64,000 bases of DNA from Marinobacter antarcticus (GTDB taxonomy: Bacteria > Pseudomonadota > Gammaproteobacteria > Pseudomonadales > Oleiphilaceae). The stretch's first letter is position 1. Every line of letters begins with the position of its first letter. The stretch lies in the NCBI RefSeq assembly GCF_011049865.1, contig NZ_DRGY01000046.1, positions 1-64,000 on the forward strand, in the 5' to 3' direction. Under the pieces are notes generated by a model. That model had not been told where the DNA came from. It saw only the letters and a program-made list of their open reading frames with translations, and did no database searches. Made by a program: the position numbers and the translations under genes. Shown one piece after another: positions 40,112 to 48,479 of the stretch.

Positions 40112-42928
40112 GTGGCTCAAAGCCGTCAGCGCAGTCGCCTCCCCAGAAATCTGGTCATCGGCCTGCTCGTGCTTATCGTGTTATACAGCCTCGCAGGCTT
40201 TCTGTTATTGCCGTGGTGGCTCAAGCGTGCCCTGCCCGATCAGTTGGAACAGCGCATGGGGTGGCAGGCGGATGTGGGTGACATCAGCAGCAATCCGTTT
40301 GCGCTCAGTGTTGAAGCACTGAATCTGTCTGCCGAAGACAGCGACAAGGTAAAGGTTGTCGGGTTTGATCGCCTGTATATCAATCTGAATTTTTTCGATT
40401 TGATTCAGGGTATTGTCGGTTTTGAAGCGGTTGAGATTGATGAGCCGTTCATTCGCCTCGATCTGCTTGAAGATTACAATGTGAACTTCGCGCGGGACTT
40501 TCGAGAGGACAAAAACAGCAACCGAGAAGACAAAAACAGCAAGCCGGCAGACGATCAGGCGCCGCTCTCGCTTTATGTTCGGCAGTTCACGGTAAACGGT
40601 GGCGAGCTGCTGTTCCGGGATTTTACTCAGCCCGAGATGGCAGAGTTCCGGATTACACCGCTGGATCTCACCCTGAGCGATTTTGCCACCTGGCAAAGGG
40701 ACGATCGCAGCAGCGACTATCATTTGCAGGCAGCCCTTGGCAGTCAGACCGTCGAATGGCAGGGGAATCTCAGCGTAACGCCACTTTATTCCAGCGGAAA
40801 CCTGGCTATTTCCGGTGTTGATCACAAAACCCTCCGGCACTTTCTTGCGCCTTATCTTCCCTATGATTTGCGCGGTGGCAAGGTAACGGTGCGCTCGGAT
40901 TATGAGGTGCAGGCAGACGACTCCCTGTACCTTTCCACCAGCAACGGCCGGTTGTCTGTGGACGATCTGGCCGTTGCTCCGGATACGCAGAGCGAGCAGC
41001 CAAAACTGACCACGGCATCCATTGCCATTGATGATATCGGGTTTGATCTCAATGCCCGTGAACTGCGCTTGGGACAAATTTCCGTCGAAAAACCTGATAT
41101 TGTGCTGGCGCGTAACAAAGCGGGGGACATCGACTGGATTGCGTCGCTTGGCGCATTTAGCAAGGACAGCGAGAAAAAGGAGCCGGAGGCGCTGGATTCC
41201 GCCGGGGCCGGGCGGCCTTTGCGCTGGTCGCTGGAGGGCATCCGTGTTTCCGATGGCAATGTGCGCTGGCAGGACCAGCAACCGGACTCGCCCGCCGATC
41301 TGACGTTGGAACAGCTATCACTGACCACCGGTAAGATTAACAGCACAATGGACGATCCGGTGTCGTACCAACTGCAGACAGCGCTGGGCACCGGTGGCAA
41401 GTTTTCTCTGAACGGCCAGGTGACACCTCAACCGTTTACACTGGAAGCGGCTATTGCCGGCTCCGGAATTCTGCTTGCAGCATTTGAGCCGTATTTACAG
41501 GAATCGGCCAATCTTGCCGTTGCAAGTGGCACCCTGGCGCTGGACGGAAATCTCAACCTGGACAGCCAACAGGACCCGCTAACCGGCACGTTCAGCGGCA
41601 CAGCAGAGGTTTCCGGGCTGAACCTCAAGTTGCCAGACAGCCGCGAACCGCTGGTCTCGTGGCAAACCCTGCGCCTGGCGCCGATTGAGTACAACGTGAA
41701 TCCTGCCAGGTTGGAAATTAGTACCGTGACTTTTTCCCAGCCGGCCATCAATCTGGTTCGCAACACCAACAGTGTTTACAACGTGGAGCAGATTATCCGG
41801 CGGTCCGAGGCTGTCGGCAACGCGACGCAGCCAAAAAAGGATGCCAGCGAAGACGCGCAATTTATCTTCCGCATTGGCCAGTTGATGGTCGAAAAAGGGG
41901 AACTCGATTACACAGACCGTACTCTGGATCCGGCTTTTACAACCACACTCGATCAGCTCAATGGCACAGTAACCGGCCTCAGCAATATTTCACCCCAACA
42001 AGGAAAAGTCTCCGTAAAGGGGCGTATGGGTCGCGGTGCCAGCGTCGAGTTTGATGGCACGATTGGCACCTTGGGAACGGAAGAAACCAGCGATTTGAAA
42101 CTGACCATGAAAGATCTGTCACTGCCGGTGCTTTCGCCTTACTTCGGGCGCTATCTAGGCTACGGCGTCGACAGCGGCAAACTTGCGCTGAATCTTGATT
42201 ATAAAATTACCGGCAGCCGGATTGACGCATCGAACCAAATTGTTATGGATCGCCTCGAGCTTGGGCGGGCGATTGCCAGCAAGCAAGCTGTAGATGCGCC
42301 AGTGAAACTTGGGTTGGCTCTGCTTCGAAACAGTGCGGGAGTGATCGAAGTGAATCTGCCCATCAGCGGGGATATGGGAAGCCCTGATTTCAGCGTTGGC
42401 CAGGTGGTTATGCGGGCATTTGTGAACCTGCTTGCCAAAGCGGCGACGTCTCCGTTCAGCGTGCTTGGGTCGATCGCTGAGCTGGCTGGCTTGAGCGGTG
42501 AAGAGCTGGGTCAGGTGAACTTTGAGCCCGGCAAGATCAAGCTGGCACCGGGTGAGGCGGAGAAGCTCGCCGCTTTGGCAGACGCGCTGCTTGACCGCCC
42601 GGATCTGTTGCTGAACATCCGTGGTGGTGTTGCGCCCTCTGCCGATGGGCTTGTGCTTCTGCGTAATCAGTTGGCCGCCGGCCAGAATGGCAAGCTTTCC
42701 GAGCAGGATTGGGAAAAGGCCCGTAAGGCCTATCTGGCAGGAGAGCGGGCATTGGCGCCCGAGGCGCTCAACAACCTTGCCAATGCGAGGGCTTCTGAGC
42801 TGGAGGAAATGCTGCGAAACACCCACAAGGTTCCGGCTGACCAACTGTTCATGCTCGACCCTTCACGCGATGCCAAGCTGTCGGATGATGGCAAGGTCAT
42901 CAATGGCTTTACGCTGGATATCCGCTAA
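40112..42928 (+). CDS. Large AsmA-like DUF748 protein
   Basis: This is a 938-residue protein anchored by one N-terminal membrane helix (LVIGLLVLIVLYSLAGFLLL), with the rest in the periplasm. It belongs to the AsmA-like/DUF748 group, whose repeating beta-sheet grooves are thought to bridge inner and outer membrane for lipid transport. Recognisable blocks are ALSVEALNLS, FDRLYINLNFFDL and, near the end, LLNIRGGVAPSADGLVLLR. GTG start with AAAGGAGAAG upstream. A tandem 7-residue duplication (EDKNSNR, EDKNSKP) lies at residues 132-145. Confidence 0.85.
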   Translation: MAQSRQRSRLPRNLVIGLLVLIVLYSLAGFLLLPWWLKRALPDQLEQRMGWQADVGDISSNPFALSVEALNLSAEDSDKVKVVGFDRLYINLNFFDLIQGIVGFEAVEIDEPFIRLDLLEDYNVNFARDFREDKNSNREDKNSKPADDQAPLSLYVRQFTVNGGELLFRDFTQPEMAEFRITPLDLTLSDFATWQRDDRSSDYHLQAALGSQTVEWQGNLSVTPLYSSGNLAISGVDHKTLRHFLAPYLPYDLRGGKVTVRSDYEVQADDSLYLSTSNGRLSVDDLAVAPDTQSEQPKLTTASIAIDDIGFDLNARELRLGQISVEKPDIVLARNKAGDIDWIASLGAFSKDSEKKEPEALDSAGAGRPLRWSLEGIRVSDGNVRWQDQQPDSPADLTLEQLSLTTGKINSTMDDPVSYQLQTALGTGGKFSLNGQVTPQPFTLEAAIAGSGILLAAFEPYLQESANLAVASGTLALDGNLNLDSQQDPLTGTFSGTAEVSGLNLKLPDSREPLVSWQTLRLAPIEYNVNPARLEISTVTFSQPAINLVRNTNSVYNVEQIIRRSEAVGNATQPKKDASEDAQFIFRIGQLMVEKGELDYTDRTLDPAFTTTLDQLNGTVTGLSNISPQQGKVSVKGRMGRGASVEFDGTIGTLGTEETSDLKLTMKDLSLPVLSPYFGRYLGYGVDSGKLALNLDYKITGSRIDASNQIVMDRLELGRAIASKQAVDAPVKLGLALLRNSAGVIEVNLPISGDMGSPDFSVGQVVMRAFVNLLAKAATSPFSVLGSIAELAGLSGEELGQVNFEPGKIKLAPGEAEKLAALADALLDRPDLLLNIRGGVAPSADGLVLLRNQLAAGQNGKLSEQDWEKARKAYLAGERALAPEALNNLANARASELEEMLRNTHKVPADQLFMLDPSRDAKLSDDGKVINGFTLDIR
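40505..40546 (+). repeat. 21-bp tandem duplication in the DUF748 gene
   Basis: Two 21-bp units starting at 40505 and 40526 encode EDKNSNR and EDKNSKP. They differ at few bases (GAG/GAA, AAC/AAG and the last codon), which suggests a recent slip event in a hydrophilic loop. Confidence 0.8.
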
Positions 42929-42972
42929 GCAAAGCACAGATGACACCATGATGCTAAAGAGGAAGAAAGCGA

Positions 42973-43566
42973 GTGCCAAAGGCCAGTAGTCATTTTTTTG
43001 CTTACGTTTCCCGGCTGCGCTGGATCAAGCGCTGGGGGTTGATGCGCAATGCCATTGAAGAAAACGTAGCAACCCATTCGTGGGAGGTAGCCACCCTGGC
43101 CCACGCGCTGGCCCTCATTCGCAACCGGCATTTTGGCGGGCAGGTGAACGCCGATAAAATCGCTGCAGCAGCGCTGTATCACGATGCGACCGAGGTGATA
43201 ACCGGCGATATGCCCACGCCTGTAAAATATCACTCCAAAGTGATGCGAGAGGCGTTTGGCGACATTGAACACAAGGCGGAGGCAGAGTTACTGGCCTTGT
43301 TGCCGGAGGATTTGCGCGAGGATTTTTCGCCCTATCTGCGGGAATCTCAACTCCCCGCGGAAGATCGTGAGCTGATCAAGGCGGCGGATCGCCTGTCGGC
43401 GTGGCTGAAGTGTCAGGCAGAAGTGCGCGCGGGGAATCGTGAGTTCGAGCCGGCGGAGAAACAGATCCGGCAAAAGCTTGAGCAGGAGGGATTGCCGGAA
43501 GTGACCTACTTTATGGACGTGTTTGCACCCAGCTATGAAGAGCCTCTGGACAACCTGCTGGGCTAA
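42973..43566 (+). CDS. yfbR: 5'-deoxynucleotidase YfbR-like HD protein
   Basis: This is a 197-residue HD-domain phosphohydrolase that removes phosphate from deoxyribonucleoside 5'-monophosphates. The metal ligands are visible: NVATHSWEVA (His), YHDATEVITGDMPTPVKY (His-Asp plus the family's TGD), and KAADRLSAWLK (Asp). GTG start at 42973 behind AGAGGAAGAAAGC. It follows the DUF748 gene by 44 bp and may share its transcript. Confidence 0.92.
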   Translation: MPKASSHFFAYVSRLRWIKRWGLMRNAIEENVATHSWEVATLAHALALIRNRHFGGQVNADKIAAAALYHDATEVITGDMPTPVKYHSKVMREAFGDIEHKAEAELLALLPEDLREDFSPYLRESQLPAEDRELIKAADRLSAWLKCQAEVRAGNREFEPAEKQIRQKLEQEGLPEVTYFMDVFAPSYEEPLDNLLG

Positions 43567-43597
43567 GCCCAACGGGTTGTCCGTGGGTTCGTAAGGA

Positions 43598-44632
43598 TCA
43601 GATGTTGCCAGCGCCGCCTACGAGACCGCCGCGCAGACCGTCTTTTTGCAGTGATTGACGAACCGCATCTTCAGGGCTGCCGGCCAGATCCCGGAACATG
43701 CCCATGGAACCCAGCAGAGCAGACGACTCGTAGGGTACAAACACTCGTTCGCCGTCTTTTGCCATGTTCGGCAGCACCTTGATGTAGCTCTGCCCCAGCA
43801 AATAGCCGATAACCGTTTGCTTGTTGTCTTCAGAGTCGCCGATGGCGCTGAGCACCAGACGAATGGATTCCTGCTCGCCCTGAGCGCGCAGAATGGCCGA
43901 TTCCTTGTCGCCCTGGGCGTTGAGAATGGCGGATTCGCGCTGGCCCTGTGCCTTGGCAATAGCCGCAGTCTTTTCACCCTCGGCTTCGGTTACGGTCGCC
44001 CGGCGCTTACGCTCAGCGGCCATTTGCAAGCGCATGGCCTCTTCCACTTCTTCCGGCATGCTGATGTCCTGAACTTCCACCCGGGTCAGTTTTACACCCC
44101 ATTTTGAAGCCGGCTCTTCCATTTCGGCCTGAATGGCGTTGTTCACCTCGGCGCGGGATTCAAACAGCTTGTCCAGCTCCATTTTACCCACCACCGAGCG
44201 CAGCGTGGTTTTAGCCAGTACTTCCACCGCCTGGCTCATATTGGCGACTTCGTAAACGGCACGGCGCGGATCGATAATCTGGTAATACAGGGCGCCGTTG
44301 ATGGATACCGTAACGTTATCGGTGGTCACGACCGGCTGGCCGGGAAAATCCATGACCGTTTCGCGGCGGTCAATGCGGGTTTCATCGGTCATCATGGCCT
44401 GATATTCCGAACCGGCGCGCAAATAGCGGATCATGGTGATGGGGCGGGGCCGTTCGATAAACGGAATGATGATATTAACACCGCTTTCCAGAACGCGATT
44501 AAACGAGCCCAGGCGCTCAATGACCATCACTTCCGACTGCCGGATGATTACCAGCCCTTTGGCGATGATGAAAATACCGATGACGACAACAATCAAGCTG
44601 ATAATCAGCCCGGGTGAAAGATAGGATTCCAT
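43598..44632 (-). CDS. qmcA: SPFH/Band-7 membrane protein, QmcA-like
   Basis: This is a stomatin/prohibitin-type protein of 344 residues with one N-terminal membrane helix and a Band-7 domain (about 25-190: QSEVMVIERLGSFNRVLE onwards). A long Ala/Glu coiled coil follows, with repeated QGxxESAIL units. Such proteins form large ring assemblies at the inner membrane and are linked to FtsH or to membrane microdomains. ATG 44632 has AAGGAG 7 bases upstream. It begins one base after the nfeD stop, the usual nfeD-SPFH pairing. Confidence 0.92.
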   Translation of the reverse strand: MESYLSPGLIISLIVVVIGIFIIAKGLVIIRQSEVMVIERLGSFNRVLESGVNIIIPFIERPRPITMIRYLRAGSEYQAMMTDETRIDRRETVMDFPGQPVVTTDNVTVSINGALYYQIIDPRRAVYEVANMSQAVEVLAKTTLRSVVGKMELDKLFESRAEVNNAIQAEMEEPASKWGVKLTRVEVQDISMPEEVEEAMRLQMAAERKRRATVTEAEGEKTAAIAKAQGQRESAILNAQGDKESAILRAQGEQESIRLVLSAIGDSEDNKQTVIGYLLGQSYIKVLPNMAKDGERVFVPYESSALLGSMGMFRDLAGSPEDAVRQSLQKDGLRGGLVGGAGNI

Positions 44633-44633
44633 A

Positions 44634-45092
44634 CTACTGCTCCTTATGTGTGACCGTTTGAACAACGGCGGTGGTGCCGTCGAACTGTTTGAAAACGACG
44701 TGGGTTCCTTCGGGAAAATCGGTGGTGCCGGTTGAGTCGTCTTTGAGACGATAAAAGTCGCCGTTGACCTTTATACCGGTCGCACCGTCAAAATCCCGCT
44801 TCAGTGTGCGATAGCGCTGGCCCTGCTCGACGCCGGTTCCGGTGGTGCCATAAGCCACACCCTTGGGTGAAAAGCGCGGTCGTAGCCAGCGGATAGCGAT
44901 GGGCACCAGCAGGCCCGACAGCACGCCCATACCCACCAGCTGCCATTCGAACGACAAGCCGACGAACGCCAGCACGCCGGTCAGAGCAGAAGCGATTGCC
45001 AGTGCCAGCAACACAAGCACGCCGGATGTCAGCTCAGCCAGGCCCAGCACAAGGGCCAGAATCAGCCAGAAATGCGTAAGACTCCATTCCAT
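44634..45092 (-). CDS. NfeD-family membrane protein
   Basis: This is a 152-residue partner of the SPFH protein. Three hydrophobic segments (about 8-75) are followed by a small OB-fold (KRDFDGATGIKVNGDFYRLKD). This is the short NfeD class, without the N-terminal serine protease domain. The two genes overlap in function and are almost fused in position, so coexpression is certain in practice. Confidence 0.9.
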   Translation of the reverse strand: MEWSLTHFWLILALVLGLAELTSGVLVLLALAIASALTGVLAFVGLSFEWQLVGMGVLSGLLVPIAIRWLRPRFSPKGVAYGTTGTGVEQGQRYRTLKRDFDGATGIKVNGDFYRLKDDSTGTTDFPEGTHVVFKQFDGTTAVVQTVTHKEQ

Positions 45093-45349
45093 ACAGAAAA
45101 TCCGCAGGTTCAGGGTTCAAGAAATCTGCGAGGGGCCGCCCTCACAGCCATATTCCAAGCTCACGTAGTCGCCAGTAGGTGCTAGAGTATCTGTTTTAAG
45201 GAACACAACACACAACAAGAGGCCTTTGGCCGTGAAAGACTTGAAAAACAAAGCGATCTTGATCATCGGTGCGATAAAAGGCAGGTTGAAGTGCCTGTTC
45301 CACACGACTTTATCTCTGACGTCGTTACGGCAAGGAGCCGCATCGCTTT

Positions 45350-46135
45350 ATGTGTGAACTGCTGGCCATGAGTGCTAACACACCAACCGATCTGTGCTTC
45401 AGCTTTACCGGGCTGACCCGCAGAGGCGGCGATACCGGGCCGCACAAGGATGGCTGGGGCGTGGCGTTTTACGAGGGCAAGGGCGTGCGCGCCTTTCACG
45501 ACGTGGATGCCAGCGCCAACTCACGGCTTGCCGAAGTGGTGCAAACGCATCCCATCAAGAGCGAGGTGGCGATTTGCCATATTCGCCAGGCTAACGTGGG
45601 CGAAATCTGCCTGGCCAACACCCATCCTTTCATGCGCGAACTCTGGGGCCGGTACTGGGTGTTTGCCCATAACGGACAGCTTTCGGATTTTCGGGCTTCG
45701 CCGGGGTTTTATGAGCCTGTAGGCGGCACCGACAGCGAGGCGCTGTTCTGCGACATTCTTAACCACCTGCGCCACCACTGTGACAGAAACGATTCGGCAG
45801 AAATCATTGCGGAGCGGTTGGTCAAGCTTTCAAACGCCTATGCCCGCCAGGGTGTTTTCAATTTGTTGCTCAGCAACGGCGACTGGCTGTTCACCTACTG
45901 CACCACCAAAATGGCGAGTATCACGCGCCGCGCGCCTTTCGGCCCGGCAAGGCTCAAAGACGCAGACGTGATCGTGGATTTTGAGTCTGAAACCACGCAC
46001 AACGACATTGTCAGCGTGATCGTAACCGAGCCGCTGACCACCGATGAAGAGTGGGATACATATCAACCCGGCGAGTGGCGGTTGTGGCGCAAGGGGGTTG
46101 TGGAACTCAGAGGGCAGCCCCATATAAAGAGTTGA
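45350..46135 (+). CDS. Class II glutamine amidotransferase (YafJ-like)
   Basis: This is a 261-residue stand-alone Ntn-type glutaminase domain. Cys2 is the N-terminal nucleophile after Met removal (MCELLAMSAN). HKDGWGVAFYEG, AICHIRQANVG and NTHPF, FAHNGQLSDF and GGTDSEALF are the conserved pocket segments. There is no synthase domain, so the ammonia acceptor is unknown. E. coli YafJ is the nearest known relative and is also uncharacterised. Confidence 0.9.
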   Translation: MCELLAMSANTPTDLCFSFTGLTRRGGDTGPHKDGWGVAFYEGKGVRAFHDVDASANSRLAEVVQTHPIKSEVAICHIRQANVGEICLANTHPFMRELWGRYWVFAHNGQLSDFRASPGFYEPVGGTDSEALFCDILNHLRHHCDRNDSAEIIAERLVKLSNAYARQGVFNLLLSNGDWLFTYCTTKMASITRRAPFGPARLKDADVIVDFESETTHNDIVSVIVTEPLTTDEEWDTYQPGEWRLWRKGVVELRGQPHIKS

Positions 46136-46159
46136 ATTCCACTGTTGCCGGAAACCACT

Positions 46160-46567
46160 ATGATTGATCGACCGAATACGCACAGCATGTTGTTTGGTTA
46201 TTTGCTCTGGATTTTCGGATTTTTGGGTGCCCACCGCTTTTATTACGGCAAACCGATTACCGGAACCATCTGGTTCTTTACGTTCGGTCTGTTCTTTATT
46301 GGCTGGATTATCGACCTGTTTCTCATTCCTTCCATGGATAAGGAGGCAGATAACCGGTTCCGTGGCGGCGAGGTCAATTACAACATTGGCTGGTTGCTAC
46401 TCACGTTCACCGGCGTGTTTGGGCTCCACCGGCTGTATATGGGCAAGTGGATCAGCGCGATTATTTACTTTCTGACCGGCGGCCTGTTTCTGCTGGGCGT
46501 GCTTTACGATTTCTGGACATTGAACGACCAGATTTCGGAGCGTAACGGCGAAGTGACATTTAACTGA
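46160..46567 (+). CDS. TM2-domain membrane protein
   Basis: This is a 135-residue inner-membrane protein with two TM2 units (GAHRFYYGKPITGTIWFFTF and FGLHRLYMGKWISAIIYF), each a GxHRFYxG turn between two spans. The DF/DL after the second span of each unit is also typical. The function is unknown. The start is taken at ATG 46160; TTG 46145 is an alternative. Its last 8 bases overlap the oppositely oriented WS/DGAT gene. Confidence 0.85.
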   Translation: MIDRPNTHSMLFGYLLWIFGFLGAHRFYYGKPITGTIWFFTFGLFFIGWIIDLFLIPSMDKEADNRFRGGEVNYNIGWLLLTFTGVFGLHRLYMGKWISAIIYFLTGGLFLLGVLYDFWTLNDQISERNGEVTFN

Positions 46568-47966
46568 GGTTGCCCTGCTCCAGCTCCACAAGGCCGTCTT
46601 CGAGGTAGTCCAGCATCCGCTGCAGGCTTGGAAGCGTGCGGCGGCAGCCAATCAGCCCGAATTCGATCTGGTCCTTGTAGCTGGTTAGTGTCATGTTCAG
46701 GGCCAGCCGGTCCATAGCGATGGACACAGGGTACATGCCCTCCAGTTTGGCGCCGTTCCAGTAACGGGTCTCTTTCGGCCCGGGCACGTTGGATATCACC
46801 ACATTGAATGTCTGCCACTTCGGGGCCACCCCGGTGAGCAGATGAAACGCCGCCGGCGCCAGAGTCAGTGCGGTGTAGTTGACGATTTCTTCCGGCGACA
46901 TGTGCGCGTAACGGTCTTTCCCTTCCTGCATGCTTTGATGGATTTTCCGCAGTCGCGTGCCGGCATGGCTTTCATCCGTATACAGGTTGGCCAGGATAAC
47001 GCCCACCTGATTGCCCTCGGCCTGGCTGCCATCCGCTTTATCGCCGGCAGACTTTTCATACTTGCGCAGCGATACCGGAACCATCGCGATCAATGGTTTA
47101 TCGGGGAGCGCGTCCTGATTCATGAGGTAGGTGCGCAAAGCACTGGCGCACATGGCCGTAACCACGTCATTCACGGTAGTGCCGTAGGCCTGGCACACCG
47201 TTTTTATCCGTTTTAGACAATACGATTGGGCCGCGAAACGCCGGGAACCGGTAATTTTCTGATTCAGCAGGCTGTGCGGTGCGTGAAAAATGGAGTTGTA
47301 GGCCGGGTCTTTGCGGGCGGTGTTTATGGTGCGCAACAGCTCCTTCGCGACAGCCGGCACAGTGCCCAGTTGTTTTCCCGATGCCCCCAGCAAATGGCTG
47401 ATACTGCGCCATAGCGAAGAGCCGCTACTATCCTCATCCCTCCGGGGTCGCGCCGATAAGTTCCAGATGGGAGGCATATTGCGCTTTGCGGGGTCCGCGG
47501 ACAGCATTCTCTGAAACATCCGCATTGCAGACACGCCATCCATCAGGGAGTGGTGCACCTTGGTGTAAATCGCAAACTGCCTTTCGCCCAGCCCCTCTAA
47601 AAGATGGAACTCCCACAGCGGCCGCTCACGGTCCATCAGGTGTGAGTGTTCCGCAGAGACAAACCCCAGCAGTTCACGGATGCGGCCCGGAGTAGGCAGA
47701 GCTTCAAACCGGACGTGGTGCTCCAGGTCCAGATGTTTGTCGTGTACCCAAACCGGTTGTGCGAACCGGCTGTCGAGACGACGATCAAAGGGCGCCGTCA
47801 CGTCGGTATCCTTGCGAAGCTGCTCGGCCAGCCGGGTCACATAATCGTCCGGTGCATCCTCGGGAAACGAAAAAATCTGTAGCCCGCCCACATGCATGGG
47901 TTGCTGGCGCTTCTCCAACCAGAGGAAAAGCTGGTCGGTGGGGCTGAGAGGCTTCACGGGCGACAT
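46560..47966 (-). CDS. Wax ester synthase/diacylglycerol acyltransferase
   Basis: WS/DGAT enzymes esterify fatty alcohols or diacylglycerol with acyl-CoA, making storage wax esters or triacylglycerol. The 468-residue protein has the catalytic HHSLMDG (His138, His139, Asp143), the NVVISNVPGP segment and the PLSPTDQLFLWLE start of the family. Several paralogues are normal in Marinobacter, and which lipid this copy makes cannot be told. It is monocistronic and lies downstream of nirD without an obvious terminator between. Confidence 0.93.
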   Translation of the reverse strand: MSPVKPLSPTDQLFLWLEKRQQPMHVGGLQIFSFPEDAPDDYVTRLAEQLRKDTDVTAPFDRRLDSRFAQPVWVHDKHLDLEHHVRFEALPTPGRIRELLGFVSAEHSHLMDRERPLWEFHLLEGLGERQFAIYTKVHHSLMDGVSAMRMFQRMLSADPAKRNMPPIWNLSARPRRDEDSSGSSLWRSISHLLGASGKQLGTVPAVAKELLRTINTARKDPAYNSIFHAPHSLLNQKITGSRRFAAQSYCLKRIKTVCQAYGTTVNDVVTAMCASALRTYLMNQDALPDKPLIAMVPVSLRKYEKSAGDKADGSQAEGNQVGVILANLYTDESHAGTRLRKIHQSMQEGKDRYAHMSPEEIVNYTALTLAPAAFHLLTGVAPKWQTFNVVISNVPGPKETRYWNGAKLEGMYPVSIAMDRLALNMTLTSYKDQIEFGLIGCRRTLPSLQRMLDYLEDGLVELEQGNLS

Positions 47967-48070
47967 CCTTTTATGGGCGTTTTCCTGATAGTAGCTCAGG
48001 TTACCCGGGAGTGTTGGTCCTCCGGTGGATTCCGGCCCGTCAAAGTGCCCGGATTCAGCTTCCTGACCGG

Positions 48071-48439
48071 TCAGGCAGCCACGGCTTCCCGCTGCTTATG
48101 GGCGGTTTCCAGAAGGATTCGGTTACCGTCCAGCAGAACGGCGTAGGTTTTGACCCTGACCGAATCGTCTTCCAGACAGACACCGGTGTTCAGATTGAAG
48201 TGTTGCTTATACAGCGGCGAGGCTACGATGGGCTCTCCTTTAAGGTCCCCCGTGATGCCGCGCGCCAGAACATTAGCGCCGCTGAACGGGTCGGTGTGGC
48301 TGATGGCAAAGAGCGCCGGCAGCCGGTGTGGCAGATAAAACACCGCCACCGGCCCATCTTCCGTCCAGACGGCAATGCCGGATTCCGGCACAAGATCTTC
48401 AACCGTACAAACCGCATTCCAACAAGTACGAGCTTTCAT
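48071..48439 (-). CDS. nirD: Assimilatory nitrite reductase small subunit
   Basis: This is a 122-residue Rieske-fold subunit that partners NirB in reducing nitrite to ammonium with NADH. The fold is recognisable (AVFYLPHRLPALFAISHTDP, then ITGDLKGEPIVASPLYKQHF). The Rieske cluster ligands are absent: where Cys-His pairs should be, there are SHTDPF and SPLYKQHF, which is the rule for NirD. It is the last gene of the FAD reductase-nirB-nirD operon, 40 bp after nirB. Confidence 0.93.
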   Translation of the reverse strand: MKARTCWNAVCTVEDLVPESGIAVWTEDGPVAVFYLPHRLPALFAISHTDPFSGANVLARGITGDLKGEPIVASPLYKQHFNLNTGVCLEDDSVRVKTYAVLLDGNRILLETAHKQREAVAA

Positions 48440-48479
48440 CTGTGTTCTCCTTGAGTTTTTAACTTTCGATAACCAAACG

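Noticed and set aside
45232-45357. Small GTG frame of 41 codons ending over the start of the glutamine amidotransferase gene
   Set aside because: It begins MKDLKNKAILIIG with a weak ribosome site. It might be a leader peptide, but without conservation data it cannot be told from chance.
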